Positions 9,851-17,697 of a stretch of DNA of 64,000 nt are shown piece after piece (the stretch's first letter is position 1; each line of letters begins with the position of its first letter). The stretch is from Betaproteobacteria bacterium (lineage in GTDB: Bacteria; Pseudomonadota; Gammaproteobacteria; Burkholderiales; SG8-41). A model generated the notes under the pieces. That model saw nothing but the letters and a program-made list of their open reading frames with translations, did not search any database and was not told where the DNA came from. The translations under genes were made by a program, and so were the position numbers. The stretch covers positions 1-64,000 of the forward strand of contig JACPTK010000117.1 in assembly GCA_016192825.1 (NCBI GenBank). The letters run 5' to 3'.

Positions 9851-10972
9851 ATGCTGCAATTCGGGGAACAACAGACGATAGCTGCCGGCGCCGGCGCCGG
9901 GGTGCAGCCCGCCGCGCGCGCGCCCCTGCCGCAGCCGGAAGTCGACGCGCAGCTGAGACGCGTCAACGTTGCCGACAAGCGCGTCATCAACGGCGCGACC
10001 GACGTCAACCAGCTGGTGCCGTTCAAGTACAAGTGGGCGTGGGAGAAGTACCTCTCCGCCTGCGCCAACCACTGGATGCCGCAGGAAATCCAGATGAGCC
10101 GCGACATCGCGCTGTGGAAGGACCCCAACGGCCTGAGCGAGGACGAGCGGCGCATCGTCAAGCGCAACCTCGGCTTCTTCGTGACCGCCGACTCGCTCGC
10201 GGCGAACAACATCGTGCTCGGCACCTACCGCCACATCACCGCGCCCGAGTGCCGCCAGTACCTGCTGCGCCAGGCGTTCGAGGAGGCGATCCATACCCAC
10301 GCCTACCAGTACATCGTGGAAAGCCTGCAGCTGGACGACGGCGAGATCTTCAACGCCTACCACGAGATACCCTCGATCCGGGCCAAGGACGAGTTCCTGA
10401 TCCCGTTCATCGACACGCTGACCGACCCCTCGTTCAAGACCGGCACGCCGGAAGCCGACCAGAAGCTGCTGAAGAGCCTGATCGTGTTCGCGTGCCTGAT
10501 GGAGGGCATGTTCTTTTACGTCGGCTTCACGCAGATCCTCTCGCTCGGGCGCCAGAACAAAATGACCGGCTCGGCCGAGCAGTACCAGTACATCCTGCGC
10601 GACGAGTCCATGCACTGCAATTTCGGCATCGACCTCATCAACACGATCAAGCTCGAGAACCCGCACCTGTGGACGCCGGATTTCCGCGACGAACTGCGCG
10701 AGATCTTCAAGAAAGGGGTCGAGCTCGAGTACCGCTACGCGGAGGACACCATGCCGCGCGGCGTGCTGGGGTTGAACGCCGGGATGTTCAAGGAGTACCT
10801 GCGCTTTATCTCCAACCGCCGCAGCCAGCAGATCGGGCTGGAGCCGCTGTTCGAGGGCGTCTCCAACCCGTTCCCGTGGATGGCGGAGATGATCGACCTC
10901 AAGAAGGAGCGCAATTTCTTCGAGACGCGGGTCCTCGAGTACCAGACCGGGGGGGCGCTCAACTGGGATTGA
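9851..10972 (+). CDS. nrdB: Ribonucleoside-diphosphate reductase beta subunit
   Basis: [48 protein letters not shown]. Confidence 0.96.
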   Translation: MLQFGEQQTIAAGAGAGVQPAARAPLPQPEVDAQLRRVNVADKRVINGATDVNQLVPFKYKWAWEKYLSACANHWMPQEIQMSRDIALWKDPNGLSEDERRIVKRNLGFFVTADSLAANNIVLGTYRHITAPECRQYLLRQAFEEAIHTHAYQYIVESLQLDDGEIFNAYHEIPSIRAKDEFLIPFIDTLTDPSFKTGTPEADQKLLKSLIVFACLMEGMFFYVGFTQILSLGRQNKMTGSAEQYQYILRDESMHCNFGIDLINTIKLENPHLWTPDFRDELREIFKKGVELEYRYAEDTMPRGVLGLNAGMFKEYLRFISNRRSQQIGLEPLFEGVSNPFPWMAEMIDLKKERNFFETRVLEYQTGGALNWD

Positions 10973-11119
10973 TGGCGGTTGTCGACAAATAAGCATCCGT
11001 GTCCGGGCGACTGTCAAAGGCCATCGCAGAAAAGGACGCTTGTTTATCAACCAACAGGGAGGCGCGATCACTTGGGTTCCAGCCTGCTGAACCGGCGTTA
11101 CCGCAGACGCAGACCGAGC

Positions 11120-11380
11120 ATGATGCACACCATTACCGAGTGCCGCGCCGAGAGCGGCTACACCCTCTGGCTCCGCTTCGACGACGGGCTGGAAGGCAGC
11201 GTGAACCTCGGCGACCTGGTGCTGACCGAGTCGTACCTGGCGATCTCCGACGAGGAGACCTTCGCGCGCGTTGCGATCGATCCGGTATCGAGCGCGCCGA
11301 CCTGGACCGGCGGCATCAAGATCGATCCGGAGGCGCTGTACCGGGACCTGGCGAGCAAGACTCACGCGGCGCGCCACTGA
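11120..11380 (+). CDS. DUF2442 domain-containing protein
   Basis: MMHTITECRAESGYTLWLRFDDGLEGSVNLGDLV resembles DUF2442. Confidence 0.75.
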   Translation: MMHTITECRAESGYTLWLRFDDGLEGSVNLGDLVLTESYLAISDEETFARVAIDPVSSAPTWTGGIKIDPEALYRDLASKTHAARH

Positions 11381-11424
11381 AAGGCCGTCGACGCCGCCGC
11401 GCGGGCAACCGACTGGAGGTTTGA

Positions 11425-11634
11425 ATGGCAAAAGCGAAAAGGCGAGCCGGAAAGAAAAAAGCGGGAAAGAAAAGGAAAGCGGTGGCCCGTCGCAAGCCCG
11501 CGGCGCGGCGTGGCGCGAAGCGCAAGGCGGCGAGGCGCAAACCGGCGGCGGCGAGACCGGCGCCCGCCCCGGTGGCGCCGCGCCCGATTGTCATTCCCGG
11601 CGCCTGGCCGTTCCCGATGGGCTCCAAGCCCTGA
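11425..11634 (+). CDS. Lys/Arg/Ala-rich histone H1-like small protein
   Basis: MAKAKRRAGKKKAGKKRKAVARRKPAARRGAKRKAARRKPAAARPAP... Confidence 0.7.
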   Translation: MAKAKRRAGKKKAGKKRKAVARRKPAARRGAKRKAARRKPAAARPAPAPVAPRPIVIPGAWPFPMGSKP

Positions 11635-11637
11635 TAA

Positions 11638-11712
11638 ATCCGGACGCGTAGCGCCGGTTTATCTCCGCGCGTTCGAGCGGACGGTACAAAGCACCGCCGC
11701 TCAACGCGCGGC
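11638..11712. repeat. Dispersed palindromic element (CCGGACGC..GCGCGTTCGAACGG family)
   Basis: TCCGGACGCGTAGCGCCGGTTTATCTCCGCGCGTTCGAGCGGAC...GCCGCTCAACGCGCGG; related to 18802, 30940 and reverse copies at 6489 and 39418. Confidence 0.7.
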
Positions 11713-12007
11713 TTTCCCCCTGTATCCCGAGAAGCAGCGACAAAATAAATTCCCCTCGCCCCCGATTCTCACTCCCGCCCCTCTCCCGAGCGGAGAGGGG
11801 CGGCTTGGAATTTCCCTTCTCCTCTCGGGAGAAGGGGGAGGGATGAGGGATGGGGAGCGAGGGCCAGGGTGAGGGGGCAGCCGGATACTCCCCTGTTACC
11901 GTTAGCTAACCCGTTTGATCTAGCGCAACATCCCCGTGACCTGCCTCCGTAGAATGGGCCATCGCGCCGGGCGATGAGCGTCCGGGCATCCATCCCGGGA
12001 GGGGAAC

Positions 12008-12484
12008 ATGAAAGCAGGCTGGTTTGTCACGCTGGCGATCATCGCGACGGTGGCATTGGGCAACGCGGCGTCCGCCGCGTCCGCCGACGCCGTCGTGCGT
12101 TCGACCAAGGGCGAGTTCAAGGACGTGAAGGAGCGGGTGCTGCACGCGATCGAGAACCGCGGCTTCGTGCTCAACTACACAGCGCGCATCGGCGCCATGC
12201 TCGAGCGCACCGGCAAGGATATCGGCGCCAGGCGGCAGGTCTATGCCGAAGCCGAGCTGCTCGAATTCTGCAGCGCCAGGGCTTCGCGCGACACGATGGA
12301 AGCCGACCCGCGCAACATCGTGTTCTGCCCGTATGCGATCGCGATCTACACGCTGCCCAAGGACAAGGCTAGGGTCTACCTCGCCTACCGGCGCCCGGCG
12401 GCCTTCGGCTCGGAGCAATCTGTGAAATCGCTGCGCGCGGTGGAAAAGCTGCTCGCGGACATCGTCGGCGAAGCCCTCAAATAG
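12008..12484 (+). CDS. DUF302-like exported protein
   Basis: Signal peptide; FKDVKERVLHAIENRGFVLNYTARIGAML...EADPRNIVFCPYAIAIYTLP. Confidence 0.75.
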   Translation: MKAGWFVTLAIIATVALGNAASAASADAVVRSTKGEFKDVKERVLHAIENRGFVLNYTARIGAMLERTGKDIGARRQVYAEAELLEFCSARASRDTMEADPRNIVFCPYAIAIYTLPKDKARVYLAYRRPAAFGSEQSVKSLRAVEKLLADIVGEALK

Positions 12485-12555
12485 CCAAACGGCGTGAGTG
12501 GTGAATAGTGAATGGTGAACGGAACTCGCGCGCCGCACACCTGGGTCTAATTTTG

Positions 12556-12660
12556 GCTGACGGCTGACGGCTGACGGCTGACGGCTGACGGCTGACGGCT
12601 GACGGCTGACGGCTGACGGCTGACGGCTGACGGCTGACGGCTGACGGCTGACGGCTGACG
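12556..12660. repeat. Perfect tandem array, 15 x GCTGACG
   Basis: 105 bp without interruption, ending 2 bp before the ATG of the KTSC gene. Confidence 0.97.
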
Positions 12661-12662
12661 TT

Positions 12663-12875
12663 ATGGAACGCAAGCGCCTCAACGCCTCCACCCTCCGCTC
12701 GGTCGGCTACGATCCGGGCAAGCAGCTCCTGGAAGTGGAATTCACGAGCGGCTCGATCGTGCAGTACTCGGGCGTGTTGCCGGAGGTGCACCGGCAGCTC
12801 ATGAACGCGCCGTCGCCGGGCAGTTTCTACCAGGACAAGATTGACGAGAACTTCCCCGCGAAGCGGGTCCGCTAA
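12663..12875 (+). CDS. KTSC domain-containing protein
   Basis: STLRSVGYDPGKQLLEVEFTSGSIVQYSGVLPEVHRQLMNAPSPGSFYQDKI. Confidence 0.85.
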   Translation: MERKRLNASTLRSVGYDPGKQLLEVEFTSGSIVQYSGVLPEVHRQLMNAPSPGSFYQDKIDENFPAKRVR

Positions 12876-13117
12876 TCAAGTTCTTGGCCTTTGGCAGGCT
12901 GGCCCCGGAGCAAGAAGGTTTTGGGGTACTTCCCTTCGCCGCAGATCTTGAAGGAGCCGAAGTCCTTGTACCAAGGGCCGTCGGGGGCGTCGGGTTCCGA
13001 TTCCCTCCACGTTTTCAGCTGGTAGAGGTCTTCCGCGGTAATCTTGGGCTCGCGAAGCCGGTCGAACAGGTGGTCGCGAAGCGCGGGAGGGAGATCGGTC
13101 CACTGGATCTTCGGCAT
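12872..13117 (-). CDS. Hypothetical protein, candidate partner/toxin of the upstream RHH protein
   Basis: MPKIQWTDLPPALRDHLFDRLREPKITAEDLYQLKTWRESEPDAPDGPWYKDFGSFKICGEGKYPKTFLL; stop overlaps start of the next gene. Confidence 0.65.
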   Translation of the reverse strand: MPKIQWTDLPPALRDHLFDRLREPKITAEDLYQLKTWRESEPDAPDGPWYKDFGSFKICGEGKYPKTFLLRGQPAKGQELD

Positions 13118-13404
13118 TACTCACCGAACGTCATGCGGGCGAGTTCTTCCTTGAGTCGCTTCTGTTCGTCCGCATCGCGGGAGCGCGCCAGGCGGTCGGC
13201 GAGATAAAAGAAGCGTTCTTTTTCCTGCTCCCGAGCGTCGAGTCCGGACTCGATGAGTTCGACGATGACCCGGTTGGCGCTGGTCTTGCTGGTTTGCGCC
13301 AGGGATTTCACCCGGCGCGCGACGCGCGCAGGAAGGCTCACGCTCTGGCGTACGGTTTTGTTCGCGACTGGCATGATGTCAGGATACACCGTTTTGCACC
13401 ACAA
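13117..13404 (-). CDS. Ribbon-helix-helix (CopG-like) protein, candidate antitoxin
   Basis: TVRQSVSLPARVARRVKSLAQTSKTSANRVIVELIESGLDAREQEKERF; true start may be MPVANK further in. Confidence 0.7.
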   Translation of the reverse strand: MWCKTVYPDIMPVANKTVRQSVSLPARVARRVKSLAQTSKTSANRVIVELIESGLDAREQEKERFFYLADRLARSRDADEQKRLKEELARMTFGE

Positions 13405-13891
13405 TGCACCGTCAAAAAAGGGGCGCGTCCCCTTTTACACTCCGTCCCCTTTTACACTCCTCGACTGCAAAAAACTACAGCGCAACCGCCTGATCGACTC
13501 CTGCAAGCGCCTATTCCTGATAGCATTCTTTAAAGGCTGATCCTCCTGGGGTGACGTTGAAGTCATGACACCTCCATCGTAACCCCTTCAGGTATCAGCC
13601 TTTCCCTAATTCGTCTTCACTAAAATAGTGCCATTGCAGCCAGACTCCCCATCCCTCATCCCACAAAATCTTACGCTGCTCCCTTTTCCGATTGGAACGG
13701 GATTCGTGAGTCGTGATTCGTGATTTCTAAGGCGGATTCTCGGAATTCCCCTGCAACCTTTTAATGGAATTGGCTTTTCCAAACCTATCATTTTGTTAGA
13801 TTTGCGCGAAGCAAAGTCCAGCGTTCTAATGAGGCCGCGCAATAAGCAAGTCCTCGTTCATTGATTGTTGCGGAAATGGTTAACGCTCCAT

Positions 13892-13955
13892 TTCCGCACT
13901 GTAAATTTCCCCTCGCCCTTCGGGAGAGGGGGAAGGGGTGAGGGTCGAGCGGCGC
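13892..13955. repeat. Dispersed GC-rich repeat, copy 1
   Basis: TTCCGCACTGTAAATTTCCCCTCGCCCTTCGGGAGAGGGGGAAGGGGTGAGGGTCGAGCGGCGC, nearly identical to 49085-49148. Confidence 0.85.
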
Positions 13956-13989
13956 GAGGTATTCGCGCAATGCTCGACGGGAGGACATC

Positions 13990-15705
13990 GTGAGTGCACG
14001 GGGAGGCAGGCAGGCGCGGATTGCGGCGGCAATCGGGTTGCTGTGCCTGCTGGCGCTCCCACCGATTGATGCAGTTGCGCAGCAGGGCAAGCCGAAGGTG
14101 CCACCGCAACTGCCACCGCAGGCCGCCGAGCAGGCGCAGCAGCAAGTCGCGGCAAACACTGCGCCCACCGTAAGCTTGAGCGCCCCCGCGAACAACGCGC
14201 TCTACACCGCCCCGGCTACCGTGCCGCTGGAGGCAAGTGCCGCCGCAAGCAGCAGCGGGCGCTCGATCGCGAAGGTGGAGTTCTTCGCGGACGCGACCCT
14301 GATTGGAAGCGTGAGCGCGGCGCCCTACTCCTTCACTTGGACCCCGGTGGCGGCTGGCGCCTACAGCCTGACCGCGCGGGCAACGGATAACCTCGGGGTG
14401 GCGATGACTTCCGCTCCCGTTTCAATCGTCGTGAACGCTCCGCCCACAGTGGATCTCACCGCGCCAGTCAATAATGCGCTATTCACCGCCCCGGCGACGA
14501 TTGCTTTGACAGCGGCTGCTGCCGACGCCGATGGCTCAGTCGCCCAAGTGGAGTTCTTCCAGGGCGCAACCCTCCTTGCCACGATGGCGAGCGAGCCGTA
14601 CACCTTCAGCCTGGCCAACGTCGCGGCGGGTACGCTGACCTTCACCGCCCGGGCGACCGACGACCGGGGCGCGGTGACAACCTCCACGGCGGTCGCCGTG
14701 CTTGTCAACGCGCCGCCCACCGTGAATCTCACGAGTCCCACCGCCGACGCCGACTTCCGGGCCCCGGCGAGCATCACCCTCACGACCGAAGCAACCGACT
14801 CGGACGGCACGATCGCCAACGTCCAGTTCTACAACGGCGCAACCCTCATCGCCACCCGCACCGAGCCGCCCTACAGCATCATCTGGTCGGGGGTGCCCGC
14901 AGGCAGCTACAGCCTCACCGCGCGGGTGATGGACAACCTGGGGGCGGCCACGACTTCGGACGCGACGAGCGTGACAGTGACCCAGGCGCTCGCGCAGATT
15001 TACTACATCCACACCGACCATCTGAACACGCCGCGGGCAATCTACGACCAGCAGCAGCGCCTGGTGTGGCGCTGGGACCAGACCGACCCTTTCGGGGGCA
15101 ATCCTCCGAACGAGAACCCCTCGGGCCTCGGCACCTTCACCTGCAACCTGCGCCTGCCGGGGCAGTATTTCGACAGGGAAACGAACACCCACTACAACTA
15201 CCGGCGCGATTACGATCCTGCAATTGGGCGGTATGTACAGAGCGATCCGATTGGGTTGGTGGGTGGTATCAATACCTACGCCTATGTTGATAACGACCCA
15301 CTCAGGTGGGCTGATCGACTTGGTCTCAGAACTTTCCAGTGCACGAAACCGCTGAATGCGCTGACCGATAAGTTTGGTTCCGGGGTCGGCAAGTTCGCGC
15401 ACGATTGGTTGCCGGCCGCATATCACCAGTACTCGTGTATCGTGGATAAGAACGGAAAAGTAACGTGCGGTGGTCAGGACCACGCGGGCTCTGCATTGAG
15501 AGGTCCAGGCAAGCCCAGCGAGGACAGCCTGCAGGCGGGCCAATGCAAAGAGATACAACCGGATAACAACTGCTTCGAACAGTGCTTGAACACCGAATGG
15601 GGCAAGCCACGCCCGACATACGGAATCCCCTTTGGCACCGATTGCCAAGAGTACGATGACGATCTTGTCAAGCGCTGCAGGAAGCAGTGCGACATCAAAA
15701 AATAG
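13990..15705 (+). CDS. Secreted protein: three Ig-like repeats + RHS repeat-associated core + Cys-rich C-terminal domain (candidate toxin)
   Basis: Signal peptide; three (APPTVxLTxPxxxxxFxAPAxIxL...VxFFxGATLIA) Ig-like units; YYIHTDHLNTPRAIYDQQQRLVWRWDQTDPFG...LRLPGQYFDRETNTHYNYRRDYDPAIGRYVQSDPIGLVGGINTYAYVDNDPL. Confidence 0.88.
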   Translation: MSARGGRQARIAAAIGLLCLLALPPIDAVAQQGKPKVPPQLPPQAAEQAQQQVAANTAPTVSLSAPANNALYTAPATVPLEASAAASSSGRSIAKVEFFADATLIGSVSAAPYSFTWTPVAAGAYSLTARATDNLGVAMTSAPVSIVVNAPPTVDLTAPVNNALFTAPATIALTAAAADADGSVAQVEFFQGATLLATMASEPYTFSLANVAAGTLTFTARATDDRGAVTTSTAVAVLVNAPPTVNLTSPTADADFRAPASITLTTEATDSDGTIANVQFYNGATLIATRTEPPYSIIWSGVPAGSYSLTARVMDNLGAATTSDATSVTVTQALAQIYYIHTDHLNTPRAIYDQQQRLVWRWDQTDPFGGNPPNENPSGLGTFTCNLRLPGQYFDRETNTHYNYRRDYDPAIGRYVQSDPIGLVGGINTYAYVDNDPLRWADRLGLRTFQCTKPLNALTDKFGSGVGKFAHDWLPAAYHQYSCIVDKNGKVTCGGQDHAGSALRGPGKPSEDSLQAGQCKEIQPDNNCFEQCLNTEWGKPRPTYGIPFGTDCQEYDDDLVKRCRKQCDIKK

Positions 15706-15716
15706 GGGATGCGGCG

Positions 15717-16067
15717 ATGCTCATGAAGATCATTAAAGCGCTGTGGATTGGAGCAACAGTCTTCGTGCTTGCCATCACGCTTTACGCCTTCGACGGCAAG
15801 CCGAACAGTGACATTGAAATTTTCTTCGCGTGGTGCATGCTGGCCCTTTCTTTCCCCGGCGGCCTGCTTGTGCCACTGGTGCACGTAGCTTTATACGATG
15901 GCCTCTCGATAACGGTCGAGACTTCCTATTTTTCGCTCGTGCTCAATTGGGGGGGGTTCTTCTTCCTTGGTTATATTCAGTGGTTCAAGCTGCTTCCGTA
16001 TCTCATCGCCAAGTTACGTGGGTTCAGAAAGAAAGGCGCTCCAGTGAAGACGAGCGCTGCTCAGTGA
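15717..16067 (+). CDS. Small multi-pass membrane protein, candidate immunity protein
   Basis: MLMKIIKALWIGATVFVLAITLYAF...; starts 12 bp after the RHS stop, hydrophobic segments. Confidence 0.6.
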   Translation: MLMKIIKALWIGATVFVLAITLYAFDGKPNSDIEIFFAWCMLALSFPGGLLVPLVHVALYDGLSITVETSYFSLVLNWGGFFFLGYIQWFKLLPYLIAKLRGFRKKGAPVKTSAAQ

Positions 16068-16184
16068 AAACGTAAGGGTCCGTATTTCGACAACCAGTAA
16101 AGCACCAGGCGTTCCGCGAAGTCGCCGGTGATCTTCGAGTGCCGCGTGCTTTTCGCCAGTTCCATGCAAATCTGACGTGCCGTG

Positions 16185-16775
16185 TCACTTACGCGCGACC
16201 AACCTGCGAGCGCCGGCGTGGATACGGCGTTTGGCCATGTTCGGATTTCGCCAGTAGTACACGTCGAGATCAACACGCGTAACACCCTTTCGCCTCGCGA
16301 TGGTGGTAGCGACTTTTTGAAACTTCTTACTTACTTCGGCCCCGAGACCAATAACCGTTTTCCAACGGGGCAGATTCTTACCTTCTAGGCTCGCGCGTAA
16401 CTGTTTTCCGACGTGGCTGTCCAAAGGCACTTCCATCCATCGCTCGACTCGCCTCAGAGCGAAATGTTGACTCAAATAGCGGTTGTACGCAGCGTCACGC
16501 AGAAAGATGTTCAAGAGCTTTCGCGCGAGCCCCCAGTGTTTCGCCCTGCGGGGAAGCTTGCCGAGAAAGGAGTCAGTCGCATTGTCAAGCACTCGAATGA
16601 ATTCCTGTTTTGAATCGACTCGAAAACGATTGAGATTTAGACCGGCCAAAAACGCACGTGCACGTTTCGCCGTCCCTTTTGGCCCCATACGACGGATGGT
16701 GGATGCGCCGATTGCCGCCGACGCAATTCGTCTACGCAGGGTGACTATAAACGACAGTGGTTTTGCCATAGCCAA
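16185..16775 (-). CDS. Hypothetical protein
   Basis: 196 aa ORF, basic, ...LPRWKTVIGLGAEVSKKFQKVATTIARRKGVTRVDLDVYYWRNPN; lower-GC region. Confidence 0.6.
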   Translation of the reverse strand: MAMAKPLSFIVTLRRRIASAAIGASTIRRMGPKGTAKRARAFLAGLNLNRFRVDSKQEFIRVLDNATDSFLGKLPRRAKHWGLARKLLNIFLRDAAYNRYLSQHFALRRVERWMEVPLDSHVGKQLRASLEGKNLPRWKTVIGLGAEVSKKFQKVATTIARRKGVTRVDLDVYYWRNPNMAKRRIHAGARRLVARK

Positions 16776-16857
16776 CGTCCCGCATCACCCGTGCGCACTG
16801 GATATGTGCGCCTAAGTATGGATGCGGCAGTTAGGTATGCGAATCGTGCGCACAGTA

Positions 16858-17409
16858 TCACTGAAGCACGGCAAAATTGCGTCGATATTGCGAGATGTCC
16901 ACGCACGTGTCCTTCGAAATCGCGTCAAACCTCGAGGCAATCCGGAAATACCAACGTGATTGATCGGCAACAGATCTCGATAAGTAGACCCTCCTACGGC
17001 CGCCGGCGACAACAGCCTTAATGAGCAGGTCATGGAATTGCTTTACTGGGAAGATGAATATGTCACCCTTATAGCCACTGTCATGGGCGAGCACATAGGC
17101 TATAAAAAAATCCCTTCGAGCGAGAAATCGCGCGAACTCGCCTTCGTTGAAAAAGCGCCACGATGTCACGTCAAAGAGCGGTTTTTCCCACGGGCGAGTG
17201 CAGTCGTAGAGCTTTCCATATTTTACTTGGACCTCGCGGTACTTTAACTGCACACCATCTCGCCTGCGAAGAATGAAATCGACTTTATCTACATCGAGGT
17301 AGCGTTGGTAGGGGTTCCACCCAGCCTCGAAGAACTCGAACTTGGCCAGCGTCTCGACAAGAATCTCGTAATGGCCCGCTCGGTGCCTCTGTTCACGAGT
17401 TGCCATCAC
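16858..17409 (-). CDS. Hypothetical protein with PD-(D/E)XK nuclease-like motif
   Basis: KVDFILRRRDGVQLKYREVQVKYGK fits D...ExxVK; ...SGYKGDIFIFPVKQFHDLL. Confidence 0.6.
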   Translation of the reverse strand: MMATREQRHRAGHYEILVETLAKFEFFEAGWNPYQRYLDVDKVDFILRRRDGVQLKYREVQVKYGKLYDCTRPWEKPLFDVTSWRFFNEGEFARFLARRDFFIAYVLAHDSGYKGDIFIFPVKQFHDLLIKAVVAGGRRRVYLSRSVADQSRWYFRIASRFDAISKDTCVDISQYRRNFAVLQ

Positions 17410-17624
17410 ACGCCTACTTGGATGTCGTTGAACGCAACGAGCAAATGCCGGTATTTGCGAATTTCAAAATCCAGAAAACTGCATATGCGCAGACATATCT
17501 GGATGTATACGTGATCAGACGCTGGTATTTCTGGTCGTAAATTCTTGTAATGGTTCTCTTGGCGTAATGGCAGTTCAAAAAAAGGCGGATGAGGACGGAG
17601 GGACGAATTTTGTTGTTTCCATCC

Positions 17625-17697
17625 GCGTTCATCGGCGTTTATCTGCGGTTCATATTGCAGTTCTTGTTTTTCCTCTGCGTCCTCTGCGGTTAGAGTT
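17625..17697. repeat. 10-bp and 9-bp periodic quasi-repeats abutting the ltaE stop
   Basis: GCGTTCATCG GCGTTTATCT GCGGTTCATA and CCTCTGCGT CCTCTGCGG TTA (TTA = ltaE stop on minus strand). Confidence 0.7.

Noticed and set aside
7130-11431. 1433-aa minus-strand ORF antisense to nrdA/nrdB
   Set aside because: High-GC codon structure creates long antisense ORFs; the plus strand encodes unmistakable NrdA and NrdB, and the antisense product is low-complexity R/H/L/V-rich.
12556-12660. CRISPR array
   Set aside because: Units are contiguous 7-mers without unique spacers; no cas genes in the window.
12477-12791. ORFs with SRQPSAV repeats (also 11906-12691)
   Set aside because: Translation of the GCTGACG array; the repeat peptide is a by-product, not a protein.
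13511-13606. Integron attC site
   Set aside because: No RYYYAAC/GTTRRRY core sites or integrase; only a generic palindrome.
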